Source of the DNA: Daphnia pulex
Lineage: Eukaryota > Arthropoda > Branchiopoda > Diplostraca > Daphniidae
Length of the DNA: 64,000 nucleotides
Assembly: GCF_021134715.1 (NCBI RefSeq)
Contig: NC_060018.1
Location: forward strand, 9,627,501 to 9,691,500
Reading direction: 5' to 3'
Part shown: piece after piece, positions 20,831 to 32,213 of the stretch
Position numbering within the stretch: position 1 is the stretch's first letter
Layout: the number at the start of each line of letters is the position of its first letter
Program-made: the position numbers and the translations under genes
The notes under the pieces: model-generated
Database searches by the model: none
Told to the model about the DNA's origin: nothing
Seen by the model: the letters and a program-made list of their open reading frames with translations, nothing else

Positions 20831-21758
20831 CAAAAGATTTTTTTTTTTTTAAATGGCGAATTTACTATTAAATGGAATTTATTTGATGGTTGGATTAGAT
20901 TACAATCTACAACTGCTGCATGAGCAGTTCTACAAGAGAAAATTTTACTCGAATGCTAAACGTGAGCAATCAAAGAATACCGCAAGCACCTGCTGTTAAG
21001 CAAGTTTTTTTTTTATCTAGTGGCCTGCTTTTGATCGTGAATTAACATGGGCAAGTTGTGAAATTATCGGCAAGACCTGCTCTGAGCACGCAACACGTGG
21101 GCTCACCAAGTCTTACCACCTCAAATTTAATATCCGACCAACAAATAAATTCACTGAGAAAAGAGATGCCAAAAGGAAGTAGTAAGACTTGCTATGAACG
21201 CGCAACACGTGGGCTGCTCAAGTCTTATTACTTACAAAAATTTACGAGAGCAAATGTGGGGAGAGCACTTGACGATGCGGTTGTCGGCAGCGAGAGAGAG
21301 AAAGCGTCGTCTGCTACTAAGTGGCTCCCCCTGGGTTCCCGATTCCCTTCCTCTCGGCAGCGTTGCCAGATAAATTTAAATGGAGCCTGCCGATTCTAAT
21401 GAAATTACTTCGCAAAAAATATTAGGCAATATGCTAGCTAGACAAAATCGCCAAGTGGTTTTAATTTGCAATGAATAAAATTAGAAAATGAGTTTAAGGG
21501 GGGATCGAGATTTTTTTTTTTTTTTTTTACGAGGTTTTTTCCCTTCTGTTTTTAGACCCAGAAATTAATTTCTCAAAGGGAATTTGTCTACCTGTTGAGA
21601 TGTCGGAGATAAATATGGATTACTCTGACGGTGGGTGACGCCGCGCGCTTGGTCGTCAACCAATTTCAATGGATCGGGGGGAGGATTTTTTACGGGATCT
21701 AACGCAATGTCTTTGCACGGTTTGTACGGGACTTTACATTAAAGCGAGTAAATTTTTT

Positions 21759-21929
21759 GATTCGAAACGCAAGGTTACTACACAAAGTGTGCAATACTTG
21801 CTCTACGAGTGAGTTTAATTTTTTTTTTTTGATTCGAAACGCAGGGTCGATGCACGGAATGTGCACGACTTCTGTACGATTGGATTTTAGTTTTCTGTAG
21901 GGTTCAAAACGCAAGGTCGATGCACCAAA
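21759..21929 (-). repeat. PBS-like tandem repeats, ~70-bp period
   Basis: On the plus strand three units start at 21759, 21831 and 21901 with GATTCGAAACGCA(A/G)GGT, GATTCGAAACGCAGGGTCGA and GGTTCAAAACGCAAGGTCGA, each followed by (T/A)GCAC or ACAC and an (A/G)A(A/G)TGTG motif. The third unit is the primer-binding site itself and runs into the LTR. Confidence 0.65.
21915..21927 (-). promoter_or_regulatory. Primer-binding site, tRNA-Gly type
   Basis: Reading away from the 5' LTR on the minus strand: two Ts, then TGGTGCATCGACC. The animal tRNA-Gly(GCC) 3' end is GCCGATGCACCA from memory, so 12 of 13 bases pair. The BEL/Pao-like LTR at 55204 is followed by the same TT plus TGGTGCATCG. Confidence 0.7.
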
Positions 21930-22348
21930 TGTGTTAGGCCTCCGTGCCGTCGCTACATCGAATATTTACTTTAAGCTAAGACAAAGAGGGGACTAAACAC
22001 AGGAGTTTGAATGGAACACGAATTGAGTTTGTATTCCTGACTTTGCCACAATTTAATGATATTAGACTGGGAAGGGACTTGACTGATGGAGGGTCGGGTA
22101 CCAGCCGGCCCGTATCAAAACGAAAGGGACAAGTCGAGAGAGAGTGAATAGCCGGATGCCAGCCGACTAGACGGAAAGTGTTTAAGTTTAGTTTTAAGAG
22201 ACACACGTCTCAGCGACACAGTTTACTGAGAAGAAGTGATAGAAAAGATAGGAAAGGTTATGCAAAGTAGACAATGAAACGTATAGGGAGGGGAAGCTTC
22301 TTTGTCCGTGGTGCGTTGCCAAACGGGGCGAATTAGACGTCTTGCACA
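21930..22348 (-). repeat. 5' LTR of the BEL/Pao element
   Basis: 419 bp, appearing identical to 13464-13882, followed on the plus strand by the ATTGT target duplication at 22349-22353. Confidence 0.92.
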
Positions 22349-22639
22349 ATTGTGTATTACATCCAATTAAGATTACAGCTCGGATATTCTACTGTCTATA
22401 CATCTACTGTCTATAGCCTATACACACAGCAATAACCGTTTAATACATGTTTGGGTTTTTACTCAATCCATAGCGGTCTACGTCTCATTATCACACACAA
22501 TAAATAATATAAACTACCTATAATTATATCTTTGTTTAATTGTGTCAGCAACAGAGTATAGTGAGTTTGGTGTCGGAGCGGTAACGAACTAATAAATGCT
22601 ATGCAGTGGCCAGCACTATCATTTTCCTTTGTAAGACTT

Positions 22640-24761
22640 TTATGCAATGCTGGTCATCTGCTGATGCCTTTTCCAATAATGAGAAAGAATCCCTTCAGTC
22701 AGGAACGCCAACACGGACACTAGAGATCCAACCGCCAAAACAAGAAATGCTCCCGTCAAGTTCATCAGCGTCAATCGTACCAGCGGCTTTTTGTCGCTCT
22801 TATTGGCGTTGCTATTGCCCTTGTCGTTATTCCAACAAGGCCGAGTGTTGGGCTCCAACCGAGTCAACCACGAAGATATGAGTCCATTTTCAAGAAGTTC
22901 CAAAGTCCTGTTTTTAAAAAAATATTGAATTTCTCAGCACAGCACACTCACAATTATAATTAAAGATGAATATCATCAGACCCTTGATTGAATTTCTCCA
23001 AGTGAGGACTGTTTTTGGCTAGTCCCCAACCGAGACCCAATCCGTCCTGCATTGTTGCGGCTATAGTCAATTGGCACTGCCCAGTTTTCTTGTAGTCCCT
23101 TTGGATTTCAGCTTTTAAAACCACCGAACCCTTTTTTTAGATATATAATAAATAAATCAATTCGACCTTGATCAAGAAAACTGATGAAACCACTAGACAT
23201 ACGTGCAAGTAGACGTGCCGATGGGGTGTGGTTTTGATCATGTCGACGCATTGCTGTGTCGAGTTGCATCTCGAGTGGGGATAGGATCGCAGTTTGTCGC
23301 CCATCGCCTTGAACAATCCCTTCTCGGCGGACTGATGTGAAACAATCCATCAAAGGTATAATAGCAAATCATTGGAATTTATGGATAGCTAATAATACTT
23401 ACTGAAAATACAATGTCTGCACCTAAACCCTTATTCAGGATCAAGTAAATGTTGGGATCGGCTAGGACATCGTCGACAGAGTTAATGAGCGGACGAGCGT
23501 GTCGGGTAGCGGTGACGTAAGAGATCAAAATGCCGTTGTAGACGTTGAGAAGTACAAAGGTCAGTAGGCACCAGGCCCCCACCACTAGCCGGATGGTTGT
23601 CAATGTGCTGGAAATGTATCCACCTTATTGTATCAAACGAAATGTCAATTATAATTCATTAGAAATATTGTGCTGAACTATTTACAAAACACTTGTGCTG
23701 TTTTACCTTGATTCAATAGCGTCCCCGCTACATACATGTAAATGCTCTCAGAGGTGCGGATAGGAGATACGATTGACATCTTTTCTTCGTCATCAGCAGC
23801 GGAGAATTTCATCTCCTTTTTGAGAATGAGGCAATTGAAGTACAGCAATGCGATGATGACGGAGGCGGCAGATACAAATAACATCACCCACACCTATTTT
23901 GAATATAATAATTAAATCAACAAAGTGAAACTTATTCTGCTGCTGGCCTGCTAGTATGAATAATAATAATATTAAATGAAGAAAGATGACGAACCCATAA
24001 CTGAAATGGTTTAATCACGGCATCGACGTTCATTTGCGAAACTTCAGGGGTTGGAATCAGAAAGGCAATCGGCGTGTAGAACCATTGCTGGACAAGTTCC
24101 AGACGGCGTGAACGGTCCGGTGTCGCGTTGATGATGGCGAGAATCCCGTCACATTCCTATATATATTATAGTACACGCATATCCAGCAAAATATAATAAT
24201 AAACAAGAAAACACGATTGGAAAAGTTAATGTGATTGAATATGATGGACATATAGTACCCCTCTAACTACGTAGCTGATGAGCCCTGGATTGTTTGGTCC
24301 AGCAGGTTCAAGGGTTTGAATCGGACGTGGAGGGCCGTTGATGTCCAAGATAGAGTAACTGTTGTATAGTAAAAAATCTATTGACAGGGAGACCATCAAT
24401 GTTTAATTATTTACTTGTATTACTTGAATTTATGTCGAAGAGACAACCAGTCCAGTACCAATGCTGAAGCACCTTCCAACCTGACCAAGTGGCCAGTCGC
24501 ATTCCGCTGAATTTTCAATGCTGTGGGGAACTTTCGACACACAATTAAATAGCAGTTGGATTTCTTCTAGAGAAAGTTGGAGTTAGATTTCTTATTTTTT
24601 GAAATATTTACCTCAGATGCGGCGAATAAGAGTTGGATTTTGTTGTGCGGAGTCGCCCTGATGGCCACTGCAGGTGGGGTAGAATATTCCAACGATAAGA
24701 AAGGTTGACAAAGAAAATAAACGCTAATTAACACACGCATCACCCAAGTCTGGGTTCCCAT
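22640..24761 (-). CDS. Ionotropic receptor (variant ionotropic glutamate receptor family)
   Basis: Nine exons join in one frame: 24761-24612, 24566-24424, 24358-24259, 24156-23995, 23893-23707, 23623-23403, 23331-23203, 23130-22982, 22907-22640 (1509 nt, 502 aa). These receptors are plasma-membrane cation channels used mainly for chemosensing in arthropods. Signal peptide near MRVLISVYFLCQPFLSLEYS; short ligand-binding half S1 (FYTPIAFLIP before the membrane); M1 VWVMLFVSAASVIIALLYF; pore loop ending YMYVAGTLLNQGG; M3 RLVVGAWCLLTFVLLNVYNG; S2 with SAEKGLFKAMGD and ENGLISSWL; M4 LTLMNLTGAFLVLAVG. No large amino-terminal domain, as in divergent IRs. The M3 SYTANLAAF signature of classical glutamate receptors is replaced by NVYNGILISY. 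The last intron uses GTCTGA, a weak donor; exon 2 may start three bases later. Ligand unknown. Confidence 0.88.
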
Positions 24762-25620
24762 ATTTTTCAAAACGCCAACGACTGCAATACAACAAGAGGT
24801 TACGGTTGCCCAACTGATATGGGATCCTTTCCCAGCCAAAGTCGCAAGTGTAAGAGCAATTCTGGTACAATCACCCTTTGACTTTATATATTGGCAATTC
24901 AATACAACTGTGATTGTCACACAGATGTTGGCATCGACGAGCATCGATGAGTTCAAGGAGTTGCACTGCCACAGGAAGGCAGATCTCATAAATGAATAAG
25001 CTCTCCATTTAAAAAATTCAAGGGTCGACCATGGATTCATTTTGTTCAAAGGACAATGTCAATTCAGCAATCGGGTCACCGAAAAGGGATGACCGGGGAC
25101 GACGAAGGAACCTGGAAGACATGAAGTTGCCAGCCATTTTTGTGCTCTGTCTCCCTGACGACACGTTGACAGATCTGTCAGTTCTGGCCAAGTCAAATCA
25201 CACCCAAATCTCGGCAGCCGTCCATCAACTTCGATCGCCAGTTATTCTATTGATGCATAAGGATCAATACGAATTGTATCAAAGATACCAATCCTGTCCT
25301 GTCTGTAAACGAACGTTTTGGAGAAAGTAGTTACAGATTAAATGTGGTCTCTTCCCCATACCCCATTTACAATACAATTAACAATAAAAATATGACTTGT
25401 ATAATAATGAGTCTGAATTAATTAACATGAAGAAAGATTCACTCAATTTTGACTAGTTATTAATATGTAAATCTCATGGACTACTCTAATTAAGGACGGG
25501 CCTCTTCAGCATTTCCTATGTCGGCCATGTAAACATTTTTCCGGGAGAATCGGAATTAAAATTAAAAAATAAGTAGTGAATGATCTAATGTTCCTATACC
25601 TAAAATTTTTACTATACCTA
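24762..25620. other. Flank between divergent genes
   Basis: Includes the upstream region of the receptor gene (24762 on) and the open frame at 25031-25330. 25331-25620 is AT-rich with AATAAA at about 25381. No other feature recognised. Confidence 0.4.
25031..25330 (+). CDS. Hypothetical short protein, possible terminal exon
   Basis: A 99-codon plus-strand frame (a second ATG at 25121) reads KLPAIFVLCLPDDTLTDL, QISAAVHQLRSPVILLMHKD and ends CPVCKRTFWRK. AATAAA follows the stop by about 55 bases. The CPVC pair resembles half a zinc site, but the domain is not complete. It could be the last exon of an unseen gene or chance. It lies head-to-head with the receptor gene at 24761. No homologue recognised. 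Confidence 0.3.
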   Translation: MDSFCSKDNVNSAIGSPKRDDRGRRRNLEDMKLPAIFVLCLPDDTLTDLSVLAKSNHTQISAAVHQLRSPVILLMHKDQYELYQRYQSCPVCKRTFWRK

Positions 25621-25804
25621 AGATTTTGTTAAATTGCAGGGGTTATTTGCAATATTTTTGAAAAACCTGTTTTCTGATTTTTTTATGTAAAAAAAAAAAA
25701 AAAATTACATAACAAAATCAGAAATTTAATTCTGATTACTTTTTGTTTGAAGTGTTTTTCAAAAATATTGCAAATAACCCCTGCAATTTAAGTTAACAAA
25801 ATCA
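25621..25804. repeat. Foldback element with nested inverted repeats
   Basis: Arms 25622-25667 and 25754-25803 are reverse complements apart from a 5-base insert (GATTTTGTTAA, GCAGGGGTTATTTGCAATAT). An inner pair CTGATTTTTTTATGTAA / TTACATAACAAAATCAG sits around an A-run at 25674-25722. Typical of a small MITE or hairpin insertion; no frame. Confidence 0.75.
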
Positions 25805-26040
25805 TCTGCGGGTAGTCAGCTGTTCCACGCAAGCTTATGGGGAAACGGCTAAAAACTTACCCTCTACCTCATTGTGCTGCCAACTGGTGGGCGGCTTCCA
25901 CTCCCCGGACCACTAAGGGCCGGACTCCCCTCTTAGAGGGATAGCAAACTGCTTTCTCCTCTATATTCCTCCCTGGCCGGTCCATCGCGTTCGTAAAGAA
26001 AAAGCAGACGGAAAGTCATGGCAATAGACTCAACCTAAAA

Positions 26041-27540
26041 ATGTTCCAAATGGCTTTCTTGCTATCGCTATCAGTGGATTCGCCTGAGTTAGACGATGTT
26101 TTTTCTCCTGAACTTCGTAAGGTAATATTAATTTGTTAAATTTTTGCTCCAACATGTATAGTAAATTGTTTTGTTAATTTCAGAAAAATGTTCTACTTGA
26201 AGAAGTTTTTACACCAGCAGTTAGTTCTCAATATAGTCAGAGGAGTGTTGATGAGACACCGACTCACAGCTTTCAGGAAGAGTCCAACCATTCATTTCCG
26301 TCCAGGTTGACTAGTCCTGAAGTGACAGAATTCTCTCTTACAAAACCAAGAAATGAAAACAAGAAACGGAGTTCATTTTCTGACTTCTCTCAAGCAATCA
26401 CAAAGATTTTACGAAGCATTAAGGATGATTCTGTCAATTATGACAATTCTTTTTCATCTAGGTTGCCAATAACCCCAGTTTCGCGACTGAAACCAACTAA
26501 AGAAAATAATAAAAGGATATCAGTTTCTGGTATTTCCAAAGCATTCCAAAGTCATCAGTCACATGTGGGTAGTACCTCTAATGTTCACGACCTGGAGTCA
26601 AAAGTTATTGAACTCCGAGCTGCTGCAGTTGCTGCAAAAGAAGAACATCAAACTAACAGTGCTTCTCAGATGGCTGCATTGACTGAAGAACGGGACGCAG
26701 TGACCGCTCACCTGTCGATTGTCCAGTTGGAAAATCAAGAGTTGAAGTCAAATATTTTGAGGTTGGAGTGGATGTTGAAGGAGTGTGACTCTACTCTCAA
26801 CGGAGCTCGTCAAGCTCACGCTGGAGCTGTATTTCGTGCGGAAGAAGCGGAGCGACAGTTGGCCGATTGCCTGCGATGTCTTTCTGAAGAACAGCAGAAA
26901 CATCGATTTGTCCTAGACGAACGGGCGGAACTGGACGTGAAATTGACCAAAGCGGAAGAGAAATTGGTTGAGCTCACTTCCCTGCAGATCACTAATTCCA
27001 AGTTGAGCATGGAACTCGAAAGGGCTCAATCCTGGATTCAACCCACAAAAAAGGAACAAGAGGCCGAGCTGCCTGAATGGAAAGCTACTGAACCCCGATT
27101 GCAGGAAAGGATCTTCTCGCTTGAAGCGAGCGATAATAAAAAGTCGAGACTTTTGAATGGAATCAGTCAGCTAATAGAGAACAAGGATCGACTCTTGTCG
27201 GATGAAAGTGCCAATCAGTTGATGCAAGTACCTACTGCCATGGTGGATGATGAAACCAAAAGAGCCCGCCAGTTTTTACAGAGGTACGATGACCCTCGAA
27301 CTTTTTTTACCGTGGGAAATCGAATTCCGGACAATGTAGGTTTAAATTTTAAAACCTAAAACAACTAGAAGTTATAATAATACAATTTTTTTTTAGGAAT
27401 ATGAATTTCAAGCAAAAGATCAGCTGGGGCAGGAGTTTCCACGAAAAAAATTGAAAACCATCACACGTTTATTCAATGACAATTTTAAACGTTACACTCC
27501 GACATTCTTTGCCTTAAAGAAAACCGCTGGAAAACCATAA
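26041..27540 (+). CDS. Coiled-coil protein, unknown function
   Basis: Three exons in one frame: 26041-26121, 26184-27335, 27397-27540 (458 aa). Introns are 62 and 61 bp with GTAATA and GTAGGT donors and CAG/TAG acceptors. Residues ~1-150 are Ser/Thr-rich with several SP and TP dipeptides (VDSPELDDVFSPELRK, VFTPAVSS, LPITPVSR), possible kinase sites. Residues ~150-385 form a long coiled coil (HDLESKVIELRAAAVAAKEE, LENQELKSNILRLEWMLKEC, AELDVKLTKAEEKLVELT). The C-terminus DNFKRYTPTFFALKKTAGKP is basic. Such layout fits centrosomal, spindle or cytoskeletal proteins, but no homologue is recognised. The ATG at 26041 was chosen because the frame runs through the first splice; a nearby in-frame ATG at 26050 is an alternative. 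Confidence 0.8.
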
Positions 27541-27645
27541 ATAGAAAAACACGGCGAGAGAAAAGCAAAATAAGTAAAACAAATAATTTTCTACTCGAAG
27601 AGGTAAAATGTTGATGTTGTGTTTTCCCTGCGAAAACGCAAGCTG

Positions 27646-27736
27646 GTCGATTCGGCAAAAAAATGGATCTGCCGAATTGGATTTGCCGAATCGACATAAT
27701 GCCGAAATTGTATTGTCGATTCGGCAAAACTTGCCG
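27646..27736. repeat. Short-word repeat cluster, TGCCGAATC type
   Basis: About 90 bp built almost wholly from the word GATTCGGCAAA and its reverse complement in alternating orientation (GTCGATTCGGCAAA, CTGCCGAATT, TTTGCCGAATCGAC, ATGCCGAAATTG, GTCGATTCGGCAAAA). Confidence 0.65.
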
Positions 27737-28894
27737 TCGCGCTGGTCCGACAACTGTCTAGTTTGAAAATGAATTTTGTTAAAGCGGATGGTTGCAATGA
27801 AATGGTAATTTTTTTCTCTAACTCTTAATTATTACATTTAACAAGTATTATTATTGAAATATTAGTGCGCCCAACTCCTCCCTACCAGTTTCCCCAGCCC
27901 GAATTTCACGAATGGAAACGGAAAGCAAAGAGGGAACATAAATAGTATGTATGTATATTAGTAGTTAGTTAGTATATTGTATTGTGCTGTGTTAGTATAT
28001 TTTATTTAATAGGCATTATTTCGTTTTTCAAGCATCATTGTTTCAAGTTAATTTTCTTTTATTACAACTATTTTACTCGCAGGTAAAATTTGCCATTTAG
28101 GTTATTTTGTACCCTGCGTTTTCCCTTATTTTAAGACAAATTCCGTTTCCTTATTTGAATTCCGTAAAATTATATCATACATCGCATCCAGCGGTACAAG
28201 TGCTTTCAATTTAAATGCTTTGTGTTAATAAACTGCGTGTCGGCCTTCGAAATTTTATTCTTGTGAGAGTAATAAAAAACAGCTGTCGCGCCAGTACCCA
28301 TCGTCAAGTGAATTATACTGGAACGCCAGCACCTCTCCGTATTGTGCATGGTTAAATGTAGACGTCACATACCGTTTTTTTTTAGCCACAGGCCCACAGC
28401 ACAGCAGCCATAGCAGCCGCACCACAGCGACTTTGACGGTCGTTTGGCTCAACTGTGCAGTTTGTTTTTTAAGCGTCATGGTTTGACAGTTCTGTTTTTA
28501 TTTTTCTAAAATGGAAAGAGAGAAGCTCTTAATAAGAAACATTTATTTATCAGTTAGAAAACGGAGATGTAGCTGTCAAGACAACTGAAAAAGCATCAAG
28601 GTATGTAAAATTCATTGGTTTCTGCTAATTATGCAGCTGAATTTTAATCGTATTCAAAATTTCATGGCAGCATTCACATCCTGGATATGGCTACTGGCTC
28701 TCAGGAATTCATGTTTATCTCTAGGTTCTTAACCAAGCTTTCCTTCCTGAACACCCTTTGTGGTTATTGTTGTAGATCCTGTTAACACTATTTCAGGTGA
28801 TGAGGTGTGTCTTCGAGCCTTCCAACATACCCTAAGGTGAACAGATATTTGTTTTATTTCAAGCATAAAGAGTAGTTAACTGTTTTTCTCTTAG
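27737..28894. other. Intergenic; possible 5' exons of the fucosyltransferase
   Basis: 27737-28500 shows no gene. A plus-strand ATG at 28689 (MATGSQEFMFISRFLTKLS) and a stretch near 28798-28837 ending in a GTGAAC donor-like site could be 5' exons of the gene at 28895, but phases could not be made to agree. Confidence 0.3.
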
Positions 28895-30131
28895 GATGTC
28901 AAACCCCCAAATGAAGAGCCAGGTGGGGCATCAAATCATCCACTAAATAACGATGAAGATTTTTGTCTGCAAAGGCCTGGAAGCTGCCAAGAACAGCAAC
29001 TCTAGCACCGCCCCGGTATGTCTAAAATATTGTAATTGTTACCGGTATGTTTTTCTTCAATCAAATAATAACAATTTTGCGAGCAGGAGGTTTCTAACAA
29101 GACGTCCAAGTCGACTGCTACTGTCGAAACAACTGAAAGCCCAAGCAAATTCTGTTGTGGACAACTTTCTTCCGCTGGGACAATTTCCGCTTTGGTTTGG
29201 GTCGTGAGCCGTTCATCGCCGCCGGCTGTCGCTACACCAACTGCTTGACGACGACCGACAAGAGTCTGGCCAACCAGAGCGACGCCCTCATCTTCCAACC
29301 CAGCGATTTTGACGTCGACAATTTGCCCCATCACCGGCTGGCCTTCCAGCGCTACGTTTTCCTCTACTACCAGGCGATGGCCAGCGAGCGGGAGCGGCTG
29401 TCCGTCTTCACCGAGCCGCTGTCAAATTATTTCAACTGGAACATGACCCACCGTCGCGATTCTGACGTCTTCTCTAGCTATCCGTACTTCAGCCTCCGCC
29501 TCAAATCGACTTCCGTCGTGGCCAACGTCCTCCCCCAGCCGCTGCCGGAAGGTGAGACTCCGCCCGATCCGAGTCAATTGTTCGACACCATTTGCATCCC
29601 AAAGTGGGCAACAAGACCAAGCTGATGGTGGCCTGGTTCAATTCCAATTGTGAAACTCCGGTCGAACGGGAGAAATACTTCCGCGAAATGGCCCAGTACA
29701 CGCAGATCGACACTTACGGCGCTTGCGGCCATTTGAAATGCGATCCGGCCAAGGGGACCCACTGCGACAAGCTCCTGGGCAACTACAAATTCTACATCAC
29801 CGCCGAGAATTCCTCGTGCGCCGATTACGTCACCGATAAATTCTATCGCGCCCTGGAAGCCGACCTCGTCCCCATCGTTTACGGCGGTGCGGATTACTCC
29901 GCTTACGCTCCGGCCCATTCTTACATCAACACGGCCGATTTCGCCTCGCCAAAGGCCCTGGCCGAGTACCTCTACGTCCTGGACACCAATCCGGGGCTCT
30001 ACTCGAAATATTTCGACTGGAAAAAGGACTGGGAGGTCATCCGCTTTCCAACCGACGGCTGGTGCGACCTCTGCGAGAAGCTCAACCGCCCGGAAGAGCC
30101 GGCCAAGAGCTACGAAGATATCGGCAATTAG
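28895..30131 (+). CDS. Alpha-1,3-fucosyltransferase (GT10), frame broken
   Basis: Exons 28895-29015 and 29087-30131. GT10 enzymes move fucose from GDP-fucose to GlcNAc on glycoproteins in the Golgi as type II membrane proteins. Recognisable: Ser/Thr-rich stem (NKTSKSTATVETTE), acceptor half (WTTFFRWDNFRFGLGREPF, AAGCRYTNCLTTTD), FNWNMTHRRDSDVFSSYP, then the GDP-fucose half (VAWFNSNCETPVER, YKFYITAENSSCADYVTDKF, LVPIVYGGADYSAYAPAHSY) and the Cys-rich end GWCDLCEKLN. The frame shifts by one near 29585-29600, between SQLFDTI and HPKVGNKTKL. Another shift is needed near 29138-29150 to link the stem with the catalytic domain, and probably a third near 28950-28985. No anchor segment was found. It is a degrading gene or an error-prone assembly stretch; homology is clear. 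Confidence 0.75.
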
Positions 30132-32213
30132 TTTTACGACAAGGTCCCCTGTTTCCCGGCAGTTCTCTCAAAAATCTTTACATCGAAAAGTAAAACGAGA
30201 AAATGAATGATTCTATTTTATTTTTTTAGTGAATTTAATCAAGAATTTACTTAAGTTTATTTATTTAGTGCATTTATTGAGGAGACAAAAGATTGATCTT
30301 CCAAGTCCGCTTTTCTTTTTCGTTTGCTTTCCGTAAATAACTTTCCTTTCACTTCCCTAGACTTTGTCTCTCATTCGAAATTTAACTTTTTCATATTAAG
30401 TTTTGTTATTTTGGTAGTAGCGGGGTGGAAGAGATTGGAAGGGGCTTAGGGGGTGGCATAATGGTTTATTCATTTATTTTTCATTCATTTTATGGCCCAA
30501 AATATTTAACTTTTATTTTTGATTTGTTTAAAGTGCGGGGTAAATTGGAATGAGTATACCATGGCAGTAGCGGACACGGGACAAAGATTCGGCCGTTGAC
30601 TTCTCTTAAATCTTGAACGCTACTCAGTAAACTGTAAATTCTAAATTGATTAGCATGATGTAGAATTTTGCTGGCCAAATTAAGAGGTCAGATTTAGCTA
30701 GAAAAACAAACCGATTACGGTATCTTTCTTAAAAATAATAATTTTTTTTTTCAATATTGAATGCGAACTTTCTCTCTTTTCTCTTCTCTCTATTTTCTTA
30801 CTTCTCTATGCGTAACTGAATCCAGAAAGAATATAGCGGAGCTGGACAAGTTGTTTACAACTGGTATGGGTTCAGTCGGATTTTGCTGGAAATATGGAAC
30901 TTGGTGATTTCTCGTGGCTTGCATAATGCCTTTCTCTTTGACTGTTTTTTCCCTCTATCGAGTTATATATTCCTTAATTCTGATATCTCTACGTGTTCAA
31001 CTTAAATTTATAAGACTCCGAGCTTGCAAAATGTATTGTTGCTGTGTTGCTGCATGGTAAAATTAAAATGCTGATGGACTTGGCGTCCGAGATCAGATTC
31101 TGCTGGAAGAGCGAACCACTAAACTCGCATTAATTCCTCTTGATATAGGCCTAGTTGAGTAGTGCTATTTCAATCATTGTTGATGTATTTACCTTGACTG
31201 TAACTACACTTTCAGAGGTCTATCTCGTTTCCCGTTTTCCGATATGTTATAACTAATTAAAGGACTAGTATACTTCCCTCGTGAGCTGAGCTGACAACAA
31301 AAGTTTTGAACTGAAATGGTGGCCGAGTTGTTTGACGAGGTCGGATTTCGTTGGGATTCTAAATTCTGATTTCTCGTGGCTTGTGGTGCCATTGAAAATC
31401 ACGTCGTGTATGCTTTTGTCAATAACCATCCTTTACGACCGCTTTACGAGGACTATCTCGTTTCACGTTTCTCTCTACTTGTGTGCAACTTTGATCGAGA
31501 AAGAGTTTAACCAGCTGGAAAAAGTCGTTTCACGCTACTTAGAATCGGGTGAAAGTTCTTCCATGAGATGATAAATATGCTGTCAAGATTTTTACGTTGT
31601 ATGCATGTGTCTCTTCACATACTTTCAATGTACTACTAGATGGTCGTCTAAATAAACGTTGGAGAAAATCTATTTGAAGATTTATGTTCAATTCTTTTTT
31701 TTAAGAGACAGAATAAAACATAATTTCTTTTTTTTAAGAGGTCTTTTTTTTAAATAATTTTCAGTAAATTAATTCAAGCAATTACCTTGGATATACAATA
31801 AATCCAGCGCATAAATTAACACGGGAATTCAGCAATAGCGTCATAATATTAAGGACATTGATGGTCAACAACGATCAAAGGATTTCTATAGGGCGGAATA
31901 CGGGGCAGTAAATTAGCAAACGTTCCCATCACGCTTGATTTACCGACCGCAATTTGGCAAATGCCGTAACCGGCTGGTAGACAAGGCTGTGACGGTGTTG
32001 ACGCCGGGAATGACCACCGTCGAGGTGAAGGTGCGCTCGAAATGACCGACCAGGTAGTAATAGTCACTCCAGTCGCAAAGGCGTTCCAATTAAAGAATCG
32101 CTTATCAGTTATCACGGATCTGCGGATTACCGTTCGAGTCGTTGGAATTATTATCTTCGATCGACGAAGAAATGCCAAACGGCGACTCACGGGGAAGCCG
32201 GAGATATAGCACC
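30132..32213. other. Gene-poor stretch with a possible gene relic
   Basis: 30132-31840 has no convincing gene; GATTTCTCGTGGCTTG occurs twice (about 30907 and 31367). On the minus strand about 31850-32200 shows coding-like pieces in different frames (GISSSIEDNNSNDSNGNPQI; CDWSDYYYLVGHFERTFTST; LPAGYGICQIAVG), probably a decayed gene fragment of unknown family. Confidence 0.3.

Larger units (their letters stand above)
20218..21929 (-). other. Long BEL/Pao 5' leader
   Basis: 1.7 kb between the 5' LTR and the Gag start, long for a leader. It contains A-runs on the minus strand (T-runs on plus at ~20233, 20322, 20838, 21008, 21512), a diverged repeat with AGCCCAATG and TAGGACCG words at ~20278-20420, and two AACACGTGGGCT-containing segments at ~21085 and ~21188. 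A Gln/Arg/Glu-rich open stretch lies at ~20410-20830 and PBS-like tandem repeats at its 5' end. Confidence 0.7.
13464..22348 (-). mobile_element. BEL/Pao LTR retrotransposon, nearly complete
   Basis: An 8.9-kb element on the minus strand. Two 419-bp LTRs (13464-13882 and 21930-22348) begin TGTGTTAGG and end CTTGCACA as written on the plus strand and look identical by eye. They are flanked by the 5-bp duplication ATTGT (13459-13463 and 22349-22353); 4-6 bp is usual for this superfamily. Domain order is Gag, protease, reverse transcriptase, RNase H, integrase, which is BEL/Pao. No env-like frame is present. Matching LTRs and an intact duplication point to a recent insertion. The only clear lesion is one in-frame TAG in pol (15885-15883). 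It sits directly upstream of the WRGRR gene 3 promoter region, about 350 bp away. Confidence 0.95.

Noticed and set aside
25031..25330. Zinc-finger gene suggested by CPVCKRTF
   Set aside because: Only one Cys pair of a would-be RING or C2H2 site is present, so no zinc-finger call was made; kept only as a low-confidence frame.
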